Assembly: GCF_002101705.1 (NCBI RefSeq) | Contig: NZ_LQPC01000020.1 | Location: 124,001-188,000 of the forward strand | DNA length: 64,000 bases | DNA from: Mycolicibacterium iranicum | Lineage (GTDB): Bacteria > Actinomycetota > Actinomycetes > Mycobacteriales > Mycobacteriaceae | Reading direction: 5' to 3' | Shown here: positions 47,443 to 57,113 of the stretch, piece by piece | Layout: every line of letters starts with the position of its first letter | Position numbering within the stretch: position 1 is the first letter of the stretch | Program-made: the position numbers and the translations under genes | Notes under the pieces: generated by a model | What the model was told of the DNA's origin: nothing | The model's input: only the letters and a program-made list of their open reading frames with translations | The model's database searches: none

Positions 47443-48111
47443 TTAAGCCGTTCCCTCACGCGCTGCGCTGGCGGCCAGGGCCTCGGCCTCACGGCGAGCC
47501 CTGAGCATGCCCGCGGGCGCTACATCTTCGATCGGCAGGCCGCGGCGCGCCGCGACCTCTTCGGGACGCTGCAGGAGCTTCAGCGCGGCAACGGTGGCGT
47601 GCACCACGTTGATCGCGTTGTCGCTGCCGAGCGACTTGGCCAGGACGTCGTGCACGCCGGCGCATTCCAGCACCGCACGGCACGCGCCGCCGGCGATGAC
47701 ACCGGTACCGGGGCTTGCCGGACGCAGCATCACGACGCCGGCCGCAGCCTCACCCTGGACCGGGTGGGTCACGGTGCCGCCGATGAGCGGCACGCGGAAG
47801 AAGTTCTTGCGCGCCTCTTCCACGCCCTTGGCGATCGCCGCGGGAACTTCCTTGGCTTTGCCGTAACCGACGCCGACCATGCCCTTGCCGTCGCCGACGA
47901 TCACCAGCGCGGTGAAGCTGAACCGGCGACCGCCCTTGACCACCTTGGAGACGCGGTTGATCGTGACGACCCGCTCCAGGTAATTGCTCTTCTCCCGGTC
48001 GTCGCGCCCACCACGGCCGCCGCGGTCGTCCCGGCGACCCCGGCCACCGCGATCGTCACGACCGCCGCCGCGATTGTCCTGCGCCGAACCGGCGCCAGCC
48101 TGCTCGGCCAT
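47443..48111 (-). CDS. rpsE: 30S ribosomal protein S5
   Basis: Translational-accuracy protein (222 residues). An Arg/Gly/Asp-rich repetitive N-terminus ([19 protein letters not shown]) of about 45 residues precedes the double-stranded-RNA-binding core ([32 protein letters not shown]). The extension is typical of mycobacteria. The start may be ATG 48111 or 48114. Confidence 0.97.
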   Translation of the reverse strand: MAEQAGAGSAQDNRGGGRDDRGGRGRRDDRGGRGGRDDREKSNYLERVVTINRVSKVVKGGRRFSFTALVIVGDGKGMVGVGYGKAKEVPAAIAKGVEEARKNFFRVPLIGGTVTHPVQGEAAAGVVMLRPASPGTGVIAGGACRAVLECAGVHDVLAKSLGSDNAINVVHATVAALKLLQRPEEVAARRGLPIEDVAPAGMLRARREAEALAASAAREGTA

Positions 48112-48136
48112 CATGCAGTCCTCTCGTTGTAAGTCA

Positions 48137-48544
48137 TCAGAACTTCAGCCCGCCTTCGCGAGCGGCATCGGCCAACGCCGCGATACGGCCGCCGTAGGTG
48201 TACCCACCGCGGTCGAACACGACCTCTTCGATGCCTGCGGCCTTGGCGCGCTCGGCGATCAGCTGACCGACCCGCGAGCTGGCGGCCTTCTTGTCGCCGT
48301 CGACCGCACGCACATCGCCCTCGATCGAGGACGCCGCGGCCAGCGTGACGCCCGCAAGGTCGTCGACCAGCTGCACATGGATGTGCCGCGAGGAACGGTT
48401 GACCACCAGGCGCGGACGCTCGGCGGTACCGGAGACCTTCTTGCGCAGGCGTGCGTGCCGACGCAGCCGCGCGGTGCGGCGGGTTTGACTGATGTTCTTG
48501 CCGACCGGGGTGTGCCCGGCGGCTTCTGCGCTCTTGGTAGCCAT
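48137..48544 (-). CDS. rplR: 50S ribosomal protein L18
   Basis: 5S rRNA-binding protein (135 residues): [39 protein letters not shown] and the closing [17 protein letters not shown]. Follows rplF by 3 bp. Confidence 0.97.
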   Translation of the reverse strand: MATKSAEAAGHTPVGKNISQTRRTARLRRHARLRKKVSGTAERPRLVVNRSSRHIHVQLVDDLAGVTLAAASSIEGDVRAVDGDKKAASSRVGQLIAERAKAAGIEEVVFDRGGYTYGGRIAALADAAREGGLKF

Positions 48545-48547
48545 GTG

Positions 48548-49087
48548 TTACTTACCCGTCTTTCCGACCTTGCGACGGATCTGCTCGCCCTCGTAGCGGA
48601 TTCCCTTGCCCTTATAGGGATCGCTCTTACGGAGGCGGCGGATGTTCGCCGCGATCTGGCCGACAGCTTGCTTGTCGATACCGGAGATCGAGAACTTGGT
48701 GGGGGTCTCGACCGCGAACGTGACGCCCTCAGGAGCGGTGATCAGGACCGGGTGGCTGTAGCCCAGGGCGAACTCCAGGTTGCTGCCCTTGGCCACGACG
48801 CGGTAACCGACGCCGAAGATCTCCATCTTGGTGGTGTAGCCCTTGGTCACGCCCTCCACCAGGTTGGCGATCAGCGTGCGCGACAGGCCGTGCAGCGAGC
48901 GGTTGCGACGCTCGTCGTTGGGCCGGGTCACCACGATGGCGCCGTCGTCGTCGCGCGAAACCTCAATGGGCTCAGCGACATCGAGGGTCAGCGTGCCCTT
49001 GGGCCCCTTGACCGCCACGTTCTGTCCGGTGATGGTGACGTCGACCCCGGCGGGAACCGGTACCGGCTGCTTTCCAATGCGAGACAT
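48548..49087 (-). CDS. rplF: 50S ribosomal protein L6
   Basis: Binds near the factor-binding centre (179 residues). [19 protein letters not shown] and the C-terminal signature [20 protein letters not shown] are diagnostic. Lies between rpsH and rplR. Confidence 0.98.
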   Translation of the reverse strand: MSRIGKQPVPVPAGVDVTITGQNVAVKGPKGTLTLDVAEPIEVSRDDDGAIVVTRPNDERRNRSLHGLSRTLIANLVEGVTKGYTTKMEIFGVGYRVVAKGSNLEFALGYSHPVLITAPEGVTFAVETPTKFSISGIDKQAVGQIAANIRRLRKSDPYKGKGIRYEGEQIRRKVGKTGK

Positions 49088-49101
49088 GTTCTAACCCTCC
49101 C

Positions 49102-49500
49102 TCACCACACGTAAGCGAGGACCTCGCCGCCGACACCCTCGCGGGATGCCTGGCGGTCGGTCCTCAAACCGGACGACGTGGAAATGATGGCCACACCGAG
49201 CCCGCCGAGCACCTTCGGCAGGTTGGTGGACTTGGCGTACACCCGCAGACCGGGCTTGCTCACGCGGCGCAGGCCGGCGATGCTTCGCTCCCGGCTCGGC
49301 CCGTATTTGAGCTGCACCACAAGGGACTTGCCCACGCGGGCGTCCTCGGTGCGGTAGTCGGAGATGTAACCCTCGGACTTCAGGATCTCGGCGATGTTCG
49401 CCTTGATCTTGCTGTGCGGCAAGGTCACTTCGTCGTGATACGCCGAGTTGGCGTTGCGCAGACGCGTCAAGAAGTCTGCGATCGGATCCGTCATGGTCAT
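49102..49500 (-). CDS. rpsH: 30S ribosomal protein S8
   Basis: Central-domain 16S rRNA binder (132 residues): [20 protein letters not shown] and the C-terminal [14 protein letters not shown]...GGEVLAYVW. In E. coli it is the spc operon translational repressor. The 99 bp before it, back to rpsN, are unusually loose for this operon. Confidence 0.98.
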   Translation of the reverse strand: MTMTDPIADFLTRLRNANSAYHDEVTLPHSKIKANIAEILKSEGYISDYRTEDARVGKSLVVQLKYGPSRERSIAGLRRVSKPGLRVYAKSTNLPKVLGGLGVAIISTSSGLRTDRQASREGVGGEVLAYVW

Positions 49501-49599
49501 GACAGCCGGCTCACCTTTCTCGCGGCGGTTCCCACTGGGTTGAATCCCTTTTGGGGCCTACCGCAACATTTTTCGTGGATGGAAGTTTGGGTTTCCGGC

Positions 49600-49785
49600 T
49601 TACCAGCTGGACTTCTGCACACCGGGCAGTTCGCCCGCGTGCGCCATTTCGCGCAGGCAGATCCGGCACAGGCCGAACTTGCGGAACACCGCGTGCGGGC
49701 GGCCGCAGCGATTGCAACGCGTGTAGCCACGCACCTTGAACTTGGGCTTCTTGTTGGCCTTGTTGACCAGAGCCTTCTTTGCCAT
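49600..49785 (-). CDS. rpsN: 30S ribosomal protein S14, zinc-binding type Z
   Basis: 61-residue zinc-ribbon S14: start [20 protein letters not shown], with C-x2-C (CNRC) and C-x2-C (CRIC) and the end [11 protein letters not shown]. It is the short four-cysteine paralogue kept in the spc operon; mycobacteria commonly also have a zinc-free copy elsewhere used under zinc limitation, which is not in this window. Confidence 0.97.
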   Translation of the reverse strand: MAKKALVNKANKKPKFKVRGYTRCNRCGRPHAVFRKFGLCRICLREMAHAGELPGVQKSSW

Positions 49786-49789
49786 GTGC

Positions 49790-50353
49790 TCAGTTCTCCT
49801 TGAACGGGAAGCCGAGCGCCCGCAGCAGCGCACGTCCCTCGTCGTCGTTCGTCGCCGAGGTGACGACGGTGATGTCCATGCCGCGGGGGCGGTCGATGCT
49901 GTCCACGTCGATCTCGTGGAACACCGACTGCTCGGTCAGACCGAAGGTGTAGTTGCCGGTGCCGTCGAACTGCTTGGCGCTCAGGCCGCGGAAGTCGCGG
50001 ATACGGGGCAGCGAGATCGAGATCAGACGGTCCAGGAATTCCCACATGCGGTCGCCGCGCAGCGTGACGCGGGCGCCGATGGGCATGCCTTCACGAAGCT
50101 TGAACTGCGCGATGGACTTACGGGCCCTGCGGATCTCGGGCTTCTGGCCGGTGATCAGCGCGAGGTCGTTGACCGCGCCGTTGATCAGCTTGGCGTCGCG
50201 GGCGGCGTCGCCGACACCCATGTTCACGACAACCTTGACCACGCCGGGGATCTGCATGACGTTCGCGTAGCCGAATTCCTTGAGCAGCTGGTCGCGGATT
50301 TCTTCGCGGTAGCGCTGCTTGAGGCGAGGGAGGGTCTTTTCTGCTGTGGTCAT
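49790..50353 (-). CDS. rplE: 50S ribosomal protein L5
   Basis: 5S rRNA-binding central protuberance protein (187 residues): [39 protein letters not shown] and [20 protein letters not shown]. Its ATG overlaps the rplX stop by one base. Confidence 0.98.
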   Translation of the reverse strand: MTTAEKTLPRLKQRYREEIRDQLLKEFGYANVMQIPGVVKVVVNMGVGDAARDAKLINGAVNDLALITGQKPEIRRARKSIAQFKLREGMPIGARVTLRGDRMWEFLDRLISISLPRIRDFRGLSAKQFDGTGNYTFGLTEQSVFHEIDVDSIDRPRGMDITVVTSATNDDEGRALLRALGFPFKEN

Positions 50354-50673
50354 TAGACGATGTCCTTGCCGTTGGTCTTGGCGATGCGGACCTTCTTGCC
50401 GGTCTCATCGTCGACGCGGAATCCGACGCGGGTCGGCTTGCCGTCCGAGTCCAGGAGCATCACGTTCGACACCGGAATCGGCGCCTCCTGCGTGACGATG
50501 CCGCCCGAGGCCGCACCGCGCTCGGTGCGCGACTCGGCGGTGTGCTTCTTGATCCGGTTGACGCCCTCGACCAGGACCTTGTCGCGGTCGGGGTAGGCCA
50601 CCAGGACCTTGCCCTTGGCGCCCTTGTCCTTGCCCGAGATGACGAGCACCGTGTCGCCCTTGCGGACCTTCAT
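50353..50673 (-). CDS. rplX: 50S ribosomal protein L24
   Basis: Assembly initiator with a KOW motif (106 residues): [20 protein letters not shown] followed by [19 protein letters not shown]. Starts directly after rplN. Confidence 0.98.
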   Translation of the reverse strand: MKVRKGDTVLVISGKDKGAKGKVLVAYPDRDKVLVEGVNRIKKHTAESRTERGAASGGIVTQEAPIPVSNVMLLDSDGKPTRVGFRVDDETGKKVRIAKTNGKDIV

Positions 50674-51042
50674 CTACAACACCTCCGGGGCGAGCGAGAC
50701 GATCTTCATGAACTTCTTCTCGCGCAGCTCGCGGCCGACGGGCCCGAAGATGCGGGTGCCGCGCGGATCGTTGTCGTTCTTGATGATGACGGCGGCGTTC
50801 TCGTCGAACTTGATGTAGCTGCCGTCGGCGCGGCGGCGCTCCTTGACGGTGCGCACCACGACGGCTTTGACGACGTCGCCGCGCTTGACGTTGCCGCCGG
50901 GGATGGCGTCCTTGACCGTCGCCACGATGACATCGCCGATGCCCGCGTAGCGCCGCGACGAGCCGCCGAGCACCCGGATGCACAAGATCTCCTTGGCACC
51001 CGTGTTGTCGGCGACCTTGAGCCGCGATTCCTGCTGAATCAC
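50674..51042 (-). CDS. rplN: 50S ribosomal protein L14
   Basis: Large-subunit protein near the intersubunit face (122 residues), starting at GTG 51042 with [20 protein letters not shown]; the end [15 protein letters not shown] is standard. First gene of this spc transcript. The 184 bp upstream, to the end of the FGE gene, must contain its promoter, since the S10 operon lies beyond the inserted sulfatase block. Confidence 0.98.
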
Positions 51043-51226
51043 TAGATCTCCTCGACCTGGGTTTTTATGCACGCCAGATACCGACCTGGTCGTGCGCGGT
51101 CTTTGTCACCCAAGAGCACGCAGGGTCTTCTCACTGGATCACTCAAAATCCGAAGAAGATGACCGAGGTCTGCCCTAGGCAACCCCTACATACTAGGTGA
51201 GCTCGGGGAATGCTCCAAATCGCAGG

Positions 51227-52117
51227 TCAGACGACGCTCGCGACGCACCTGAAGCCTATGTGCGTGGTCGCGCTGTCCTGCGACTGCGGGGACCTTGCGG
51301 CGGGTCGGTAGCGGTGGCAGTACTCCGGCGCGCACAGGTGCGAGCCGCCCTTGAGCACCTGGTTGAGGGCCGGATCCGGCCCGTGCGGAGGACAGCACGA
51401 CTGCGTCGCGCCGTCTGGCCGGTGGTGCCCGGCGAAGCGCGTCGTCGTCCATTCCCAGACGTTTCCGATCATGTCGGCCAGACCGAACGCATTGTCCGGA
51501 AATGCGCCGACCGGTGAGGTGCCGGCCCAGCCCAGCGCACCGTCGTTGCGGTACGGGAACGCGCCCTGCCACGTGTTGGCCATCAGCTGGCCCCCGGGCG
51601 TCGGCTCCTCACCCCACGCGTAGGTCGCTGTCGAGCCGCCCCGGGCGGCGAACTCCCATTCGGCTTCCGTGGGCAGGCGCCGACCCGCCCACTGCGCGTA
51701 GGCAGCGGCGTCGGCGTAGCAGACCTGGACCACGGGATGATCGGGCTTGTCCTGAACGGACTCGGCGGAACTGTCCGGTCCGAACGGGTAACGCCAGCAC
51801 GCGCCGGGCATCCACTGCCACCACTGGCGCCAGTCTCTGAGGTCGACCGGCCCGGCGGTGGCACGGAACACCAGGGCGCCCGCGACGAGGTCTTCGGGTG
51901 CGGCTCCGGGATACAGCGCCGCATCGGGCGGCTGTTCGGCGACGGTGCGGTATCCGGTGTCCTCGACGAACGCGGCGAACTGCACGTTGGTGACGGGGTG
52001 TTGCTCGATCGCGAACGGCGCGACCGTGACGGTGTGGATCGGGGCCTCTTCGGGATAGAACCGCGTGGAGCCCATCCGGAACGTCCCGCCGTCGAGACCG
52101 ACGAGATCGGTCAGCAT
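51227..52117 (-). CDS. Formylglycine-generating enzyme (sulfatase maturation)
   Basis: FGE/SUMF1-family copper enzyme (296 residues) that oxidises the Cys of CxPxR in sulfatases to formylglycine. Family features: GGTFRMGSTRFYPEEAPIHT, RRLPTEAEWEFAARGG, NVWEWTTTRF, and the active-site pair C262/C267 in SHLCAPEYCHRYR with the end THIGFRCV. It belongs to the same minus-strand cluster as the sulfatase, its presumed substrate, with a lipoprotein gene in between. Equivalent to M. tuberculosis Rv0712. Confidence 0.95.
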   Translation of the reverse strand: MLTDLVGLDGGTFRMGSTRFYPEEAPIHTVTVAPFAIEQHPVTNVQFAAFVEDTGYRTVAEQPPDAALYPGAAPEDLVAGALVFRATAGPVDLRDWRQWWQWMPGACWRYPFGPDSSAESVQDKPDHPVVQVCYADAAAYAQWAGRRLPTEAEWEFAARGGSTATYAWGEEPTPGGQLMANTWQGAFPYRNDGALGWAGTSPVGAFPDNAFGLADMIGNVWEWTTTRFAGHHRPDGATQSCCPPHGPDPALNQVLKGGSHLCAPEYCHRYRPAARSPQSQDSATTHIGFRCVASVV

Positions 52118-52121
52118 GGTT

Positions 52122-52787
52122 TCAGGGTAGGGCGATCTCGAAGTCGCCGGTCACCAGCGTCGCGGCCTCGTCGAATCCTGGCGTTTCACCGGGCGCCTCG
52201 ATGTACACGGCGATCAGGTAGGCCTGACCCGCGCTTGGCACGTGCACGATCCGGGCCTTGTACTCCACGGTCTGCGGCGAATCTGTTTTCTCGAGCACGC
52301 CCATCAGCCGTTGGCCGAGGTACCCGCACAGGTCCGCCGGCAGCATGCTGACCGTGCTGACCGTCGTCTCTTCGGTCAGGTCGTCGGTGTAGTCACGGAA
52401 GGCTTCCTGCGGTTCGGGCGAGGTGGGGGCGATGGTCACGGTCGCCCACATGCCGTCGGACCCCTCCAGCCGCGCGCCGCCGGGGGCCGAGGCCATCGAC
52501 CACCCGTCGGGCACGCCGACGATGGCCTTCGGGGCGGCGGGGTCGGGGATCTCGGCGGCCACCCGCACCGGCGGAACGTCGGCGGGCGCACAGGGCGCCC
52601 CCGCCGGAACGGGGGTCGTCTCAGTCGCCTCGGTTGTCTCGGTCGTCCCGGTCGTCTCGGTCGGTTCCGATGGCTGCGCTGCGGGCGGGCTGCCGTCGGC
52701 CACCGGAGCACCGTCGTCCAGACGCGTGCAGGCCGGTGCGGCGAGAGCGACACCGACGAGCACGATCGCGACTGCGGCGCGGACCAC
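52122..52787 (-). CDS. Putative lipoprotein between sulfatase and FGE genes
   Basis: 221-residue exported protein. The signal peptide ends in a lipobox-like LAAPAC (Cys near residue 20), followed by a Thr/Glu repeat linker (TETTGTTETTEATETT) and a globular domain with VGVPDGWSMASAPGG that faintly resembles LpqN-type lipoproteins. Two further cysteines (APCAPADV, ADLCGYLG) may pair. Function unknown. It lies 5 bp after the sulfatase gene and 4 bp before FGE, so it is co-transcribed and perhaps linked to envelope sulfate-ester metabolism. Confidence 0.75.
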   Translation of the reverse strand: MVRAAVAIVLVGVALAAPACTRLDDGAPVADGSPPAAQPSEPTETTGTTETTEATETTPVPAGAPCAPADVPPVRVAAEIPDPAAPKAIVGVPDGWSMASAPGGARLEGSDGMWATVTIAPTSPEPQEAFRDYTDDLTEETTVSTVSMLPADLCGYLGQRLMGVLEKTDSPQTVEYKARIVHVPSAGQAYLIAVYIEAPGETPGFDEAATLVTGDFEIALP

Positions 52788-52792
52788 GGCCG

Positions 52793-55147
52793 TCAGTCCC
52801 TCGCGAACGCCCGGGCGAAGTCGCGTTCCAGATCGGTGTACGGAGCCCCGGACACGTCGATGTTGACGCGCGCGATGGTGCCGCCGGTGAACGGGAACGG
52901 AGCATGGAAGGCGTTGGAGGTGGCCGATCCGGAGTTCCGTCCCACGCTCAGGCTCGCCCCGGCGAGCCCGAAAGTGCCCGGATGGGCCCGCATTTCGGCT
53001 AGACCGGCCACCTGCACCTCGTCGATGTACAGGGCCGCGTCACCGACGGGGGTGTGGCTTCCCTCGGCGGTTCCGGTTCGGGTGAAGGTGAACCCCAGGG
53101 TGTGGTGGCCGGCGGTGACCGGATCTGCGGACGCCAACGTCTGGTCGTACTCGCCGAGGAAGTTGTAGCAGAAGTGCAGGCGACCGCCCTGCAGGTACAT
53201 CACGTAACCACCATGTGCGCCACCGTGTTTGACCACCACGCCGTCGGCGCCGCCGTCGTCGTCGATGGTGACCTCGGCCAGCACCGCGAACGACCGGCCC
53301 CTGATCTCGACGACCGCGCCCATGCCGACATCGGCTGTTCCCGGGTAGTACGTGTAGGACTGCCGCTCCCCCGCCAGATACGGCCGCCACCTCGACATCG
53401 TCTCGAGCACGTTGAGGTCGCCCAGGGGAAGCCCGTTGTACTTGTCGGCCTCGCTGAACCACAGGGCCTTGAGCTCCTCGACCATGTCCGGGTGCTCGGC
53501 GGCCAGGTCGTGGCACTGACTGCGGTCGGCCTCGATGTGGAACAGTTCCCACCGGTCGTCGTCGAAGTGCGACCAACCCGCCGGCGACGCCGCGTGGACG
53601 GCGCTGGCAAACCAGCCCTTGTGCCAGATGCCTCGAGTGCCGAGCATCGTGTAGAACTGGGTTTCCTTACCGGTCGGGGCCGTCGGATTCTCCAGTGCCA
53701 CTTTGAAACTGACGCCGTCGAGCGGCTTCTGCGCCACTCCGCGCACGGTGGCCGGCGGGGTGATGTCCAGCAGGTCGTACACCGTCGGCGTTATGTCAGC
53801 GACGTTGACGTAGTTGTCTCGCACCTCGCCGTGGGCGGCAATTCCGTTGGGCCACGAGATGATTGCGGTGTCGGCGATGCCGCCCTCGTGGGATGCGTAC
53901 CGCTTGAACAGCTTATAGGGGGTGTTGAACGCCATCGCCCAGCCGATCGGGTAATGGTTGTAGGTGGACGTACCGCCGAGTTCGTCGAAGACCTTCAGGG
54001 CTTCCTCGGCCGAATCGATGTATCCGTTGAAGAACTTGACCTCGTTGACCGATCCGTTGGGTCCGCCCTCGCCGCTGGCCCCGTTGTCGGAGATCACGAC
54101 AATGATGGTGTTGTCGAGCTGCCCCGACTCTTCGAGATAGTCGAGGACGCGCCCGATCTGGTCGTCGGTGTAGGAGAGGAACCCGGCGAAAACTTCGGCC
54201 ATCCGCGAGAACAGCCGCTTCTCGTCGTCACTCAGCGACTCCCACGGCCGGACGGTGTCCTGCGTCGGCCACTCTTCGCCATTGGGACCCTTGACGTCCA
54301 GGTACGGATTGACCGGCGAAAGCTCGGTATCCGGTGGCACGATGCCGAGACGTTTCTGGTTCTCCAGCACGATCTCCCGGTAGACCTCGTACCCCATGTC
54401 GAAGCGCCCCGCGTAGCGGTCTGCCCACTCCTTGAAGACGTGGTGCGGCGCGTGCCCCGCGCCGGGGCACACGTAGGAGAACCACGGTTTGTCGGGTGCG
54501 ATCACCTTGGCATCGCGAATGAATTCGATCGTCTTGTCCGCCAGGTCCTTTGACAGGTGGTAGCCCTCCTCCGGCGTGGCGGGCGGAGCGACGGGGTGGT
54601 TGTCGTAGACGAGATCGGGGTACCACTGGTCGGTCTCGCCGCCCATGAACCCGTAGAACCGCTCGAAGCCGCGAGACAACGGCCAGTGCCGTTTCGTCGC
54701 TGCGAGATTGGACTCCTCAAGCGGCGTCAGGTGCCACTTGCCGACACAGTAGGTGTTGTAGCCGTTTTCGGCGAGCACCTCCGACAGCAGGGCGGTGTCG
54801 AAGGGAATTCGCCCGTTGCTGTTGGGGAAACCGTCGGTGAATTCCTCGACCGTGGCCATGCCGACGGTCGTGGGGTTTCGCCCCGTGAGCAGCGCGGCCC
54901 GGGTGGGTGAGCACAGCGCGGTGGTGTGGAACTGCGAAAGCCGAACTCCTCGTTCGGCGATACGGCTCATCGCGGGCATGTCCACGAGCCCGCCGAAACA
55001 ATCCCAGGTGGCGATGCCGATGTCGTCCCAGACGAGGTAGAGGACGTTGGGCGCATCCGGTTGCGCCGTCGGCGCCGCGAACGGCCCCCAGTCCGGTTCG
55101 GAATCCCGGATGTCGAGTTCGATCTTGCCGTTGAATTCCGTCGCCAC
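52793..55147 (-). CDS. Arylsulfatase (AtsA-like, type I formylglycine-dependent)
   Basis: 784-residue sulfatase hydrolysing sulfate esters. The metal-binding start is NVLYLVWDDIGIATWDCFGG, and the modified residue is C79 in the signature CSPTRAALLTGR (CxPxR). WHLTPLEE and later VVISDNGASGEGG supply other metal and sulfate ligands. No signal peptide is seen, consistent with cytoplasmic maturation. A C-terminal beta-sandwich-like region (about 620-784) is present. The length is close to M. tuberculosis AtsA (Rv0711), which has the same location next to rpsQ. Leads the sulfatase-lipoprotein-FGE operon. Confidence 0.93.
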   Translation of the reverse strand: MATEFNGKIELDIRDSEPDWGPFAAPTAQPDAPNVLYLVWDDIGIATWDCFGGLVDMPAMSRIAERGVRLSQFHTTALCSPTRAALLTGRNPTTVGMATVEEFTDGFPNSNGRIPFDTALLSEVLAENGYNTYCVGKWHLTPLEESNLAATKRHWPLSRGFERFYGFMGGETDQWYPDLVYDNHPVAPPATPEEGYHLSKDLADKTIEFIRDAKVIAPDKPWFSYVCPGAGHAPHHVFKEWADRYAGRFDMGYEVYREIVLENQKRLGIVPPDTELSPVNPYLDVKGPNGEEWPTQDTVRPWESLSDDEKRLFSRMAEVFAGFLSYTDDQIGRVLDYLEESGQLDNTIIVVISDNGASGEGGPNGSVNEVKFFNGYIDSAEEALKVFDELGGTSTYNHYPIGWAMAFNTPYKLFKRYASHEGGIADTAIISWPNGIAAHGEVRDNYVNVADITPTVYDLLDITPPATVRGVAQKPLDGVSFKVALENPTAPTGKETQFYTMLGTRGIWHKGWFASAVHAASPAGWSHFDDDRWELFHIEADRSQCHDLAAEHPDMVEELKALWFSEADKYNGLPLGDLNVLETMSRWRPYLAGERQSYTYYPGTADVGMGAVVEIRGRSFAVLAEVTIDDDGGADGVVVKHGGAHGGYVMYLQGGRLHFCYNFLGEYDQTLASADPVTAGHHTLGFTFTRTGTAEGSHTPVGDAALYIDEVQVAGLAEMRAHPGTFGLAGASLSVGRNSGSATSNAFHAPFPFTGGTIARVNIDVSGAPYTDLERDFARAFARD

Positions 55148-55156
55148 GCCCGGAGA

Positions 55157-55807
55157 TTACACCCGCTGAGCACGGTAGGCCCGCAAAACTGCCGGTGGCA
55201 CACCGGGCTTGCGTCGCAGCCACACCTGCGTCACCACCAGCGGCACAGTCCAGCCCAGCCATCCGCCGAGGCCCGCGACGAGCCAGAGGAAGTGCTCTTC
55301 GTTGCCACCGAACAGCCTGTGCTGCAAGGGCTGCAACGCGAGGAACAGCGCCGGCGTCCACACACGGTTTGTTATGACAGACAGTGCCAACACGGCGCTG
55401 CGCGTGATCTGCCGGCGGTGACGCGCGAATTGCCTTGCGCGCGCGGCGCGGTATCCGTCGACGGTGAACCACAACCACAGCGCACCGAGTACCACGTTGC
55501 TCGCGGCCAACAGCGGACCGAAGGGTGTGGCAGCGCCGATCACCAACGCCGACAGCGCCGCAGGGACGGCGGCGAATACGTAGATGCGCCCCGTCCGGCG
55601 ATGCAGAGCAGGCCACCTGCCGCGCGAGCCGGGCAGCAACTGCACGACTGCGCAGAGCATGGCGATGCCGGCCAGCAGCACGTGCATGACCAGAAGCTCG
55701 TAGTGCAGACCGAATGTCGGAGGTACGCGACTACCGCCGCTCAGGTAGGGCGGCAGCGAGAACGCCAGGAAGCCGACGACAAGCACACCCAGGAATGCGT
55801 ATGGCAT
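55157..55807 (-). CDS. DUF2306-like multi-pass membrane protein
   Basis: 216-residue membrane protein with about six to seven hydrophobic segments and the conserved pattern HVLLAGIAMLCAVVQLLPG, then LHRRTGRIYVFAAVPAA and HRRQITRSAVLALSVITNR, as in DUF2306 proteins of unknown function. ATG 55807 is preferred over an in-frame TTG at 55813. It is divergent from a TetR gene, and its start codon lies within the first of two palindromic sites, so it is probably repressed by that TetR. Confidence 0.75.
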   Translation of the reverse strand: MPYAFLGVLVVGFLAFSLPPYLSGGSRVPPTFGLHYELLVMHVLLAGIAMLCAVVQLLPGSRGRWPALHRRTGRIYVFAAVPAALSALVIGAATPFGPLLAASNVVLGALWLWFTVDGYRAARARQFARHRRQITRSAVLALSVITNRVWTPALFLALQPLQHRLFGGNEEHFLWLVAGLGGWLGWTVPLVVTQVWLRRKPGVPPAVLRAYRAQRV

Positions 55808-55831
55808 ACGCAAAAGCGTATGGCATACGCA
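55797..55831. promoter_or_regulatory. Tandem palindromic TetR operator
   Basis: GCGTATG-G-CATACGC occurs at 55797-55811 and again at 55816-55830, centres 19 bp apart; with the trailing A this is a 16-bp direct repeat of a perfect 7+1+7 palindrome. It lies between the DUF2306 gene and the TetR gene and covers the DUF2306 start codon. Layout is typical of a TetR protein repressing itself and its divergent neighbour. Confidence 0.75.
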
Positions 55832-55860
55832 TAACGGCGTCCAGAGCTACAGTGACCTCG

Positions 55861-56511
55861 ATGAATCCGCGCCCTGGCCGTTCGCGAAATCTCAGCCGCA
55901 CCCGCATCGTCGACGCCGCGATAGAGCTGGCCGACACCGACGGTCTCGCCGGGTTGTCGATGGCGCGGCTCGCGGACAAGCTCGGCTGCGGCACGATGTC
56001 GCTCTACCGGCACGTAGCCACCAAGGACGAACTGCAGATGCTGATGACCTCGGTTGCCGTCGGAGCGCCTCCCGCGGTAGCAGGCCGGGACGACTGGCAG
56101 GCCGCTGTCTCCGAATGGGCCGACGGATTGTGGGAGGTCTATCACCGGCACCCGTGGATCCTCGCGGTGACCGCGGCCTACCCGCCGGTCGATCCGGGTC
56201 AGCTGGCTTGGCTCGACGCAGGTCTGGCAGCGCTGTCCTCGGCACGACTGGCCGAGCACCACAAGGTGGCCGCCGTGATGGCTGTCCTGCACTACACCCG
56301 AGGCGCCGCCGCACTCGACATCGATGCCACCCGATCGAAGCAGGCCCCGTTCACGGCACAGTTACACGAGCTTGTCGAATCCGAGCGTTTCCCCGCGCTG
56401 TCTGCGGCGGTGCGGGCCGGGGCTTTCGACGGCGACGGGGATCGGATGGCCGACTTCCACTCCGGTCTGCGCCAATTGCTCGACGGTGTGCGCACCCGCA
56501 TCGAAAAGTGA
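55861..56511 (+). CDS. TetR-family transcriptional regulator
   Basis: 216-residue regulator from ATG 55861. HTH: LSRTRIVDAAIELADTDGLA, then GLSMARLADKLGCGTMSLYRHVATKDEL (residues 12-60). The C-terminal domain is of the tetracycline-repressor-like TetR_C class (WAVYHRHPWI-type segment, LDAGLAALSSARLAE). Divergent from the DUF2306 membrane gene with a 53-bp gap holding two palindromes, its probable operators. The ligand is unknown. Confidence 0.88.
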   Translation: MNPRPGRSRNLSRTRIVDAAIELADTDGLAGLSMARLADKLGCGTMSLYRHVATKDELQMLMTSVAVGAPPAVAGRDDWQAAVSEWADGLWEVYHRHPWILAVTAAYPPVDPGQLAWLDAGLAALSSARLAEHHKVAAVMAVLHYTRGAAALDIDATRSKQAPFTAQLHELVESERFPALSAAVRAGAFDGDGDRMADFHSGLRQLLDGVRTRIEK

Positions 56512-56530
56512 CGGTCTGCAGACGAGAAAA

Positions 56531-56556
56531 CCCCCGCCGCCAATAGGGCGCGGGGG
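56531..56556. terminator. Intrinsic terminator between TetR gene and rpsQ
   Basis: CCCCCGC (56531-56537) pairs with GCGGGGG (56550-56556), extended by three pairs past a bulged C. On the minus strand it is followed by TTTTCTCGTCT, ending the S10 operon 19 bp after rpsQ. The plus side ends in CTTCTT and may also serve the TetR gene. Confidence 0.75.
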
Positions 56557-56574
56557 CTTCTTCGAGAACGGTAC

Positions 56575-56880
56575 TTACTTGGCCCGCTCGAGCACCTCAA
56601 CGAGGCGCCAGCGCTTCGTGGCCGACAACGGCCGGGTCTCCATCAACGACACGCGGTCGCCGACACCGGCGTCCCCGTTCTCGTCGTGGGCCTTGACCTT
56701 CGTCGTGGTCCGAATGATCTTGCCGTACAACGGGTGCGACTTGCGGGACTCGAGCTCGACCACGATGGTCTTCTGCATCTTGTCCGACACGACGTATCCG
56801 ATGGCGGTCTTGCGACGGCCACGCGGCGTCTCGGTGCGGGGAGTGTGCTTGGGGCCCTTCTCCGTCTTTGCGTCTGCCAT
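56575..56880 (-). CDS. rpsQ: 30S ribosomal protein S17
   Basis: OB-fold 16S rRNA binder (101 residues): an actinobacterial N-terminal extension ([20 protein letters not shown]) and then [33 protein letters not shown] and [18 protein letters not shown]. Last gene of the S10 operon, followed by a terminator. Confidence 0.98.
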   Translation of the reverse strand: MADAKTEKGPKHTPRTETPRGRRKTAIGYVVSDKMQKTIVVELESRKSHPLYGKIIRTTTKVKAHDENGDAGVGDRVSLMETRPLSATKRWRLVEVLERAK

Positions 56881-57113
56881 TAGGAATCCTCACCTCCGGG
56901 TCCGGCGGCCAGACCCAACTCACGTTCACGCAGCACGGTGTACACGCGTGCAATCTCCTGCCGGACAGTGCGCAGCCGGCGGTTGTTGGCAAGCTGGCCG
57001 GTCGCCATCTGGAAGCGCAGGTTGAACAGCTCTTCCTTCGACTCGCGGAGCTTGTCGGTCAGTTCTTCGTCGGTGAGCTCGCGCAGTTCGCCGGTGGAAA
57101 CTCCGACTGCCAT
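56880..57113 (-). CDS. rpmC: 50S ribosomal protein L29
   Basis: Two-helix protein near the exit tunnel (77 residues): [20 protein letters not shown] and [23 protein letters not shown] 57113 overlaps the rplP stop; its own stop overlaps the rpsQ start by one base. Confidence 0.97.
   Translation of the reverse strand: MAVGVSTGELRELTDEELTDKLRESKEELFNLRFQMATGQLANNRRLRTVRQEIARVYTVLRERELGLAAGPGGEDS

Noticed and set aside
47950..48110. Gly/Arg/Asp repeats suggesting a separate repeat element
   Set aside because: They encode the in-frame basic N-terminal extension of S5, usual in mycobacteria.
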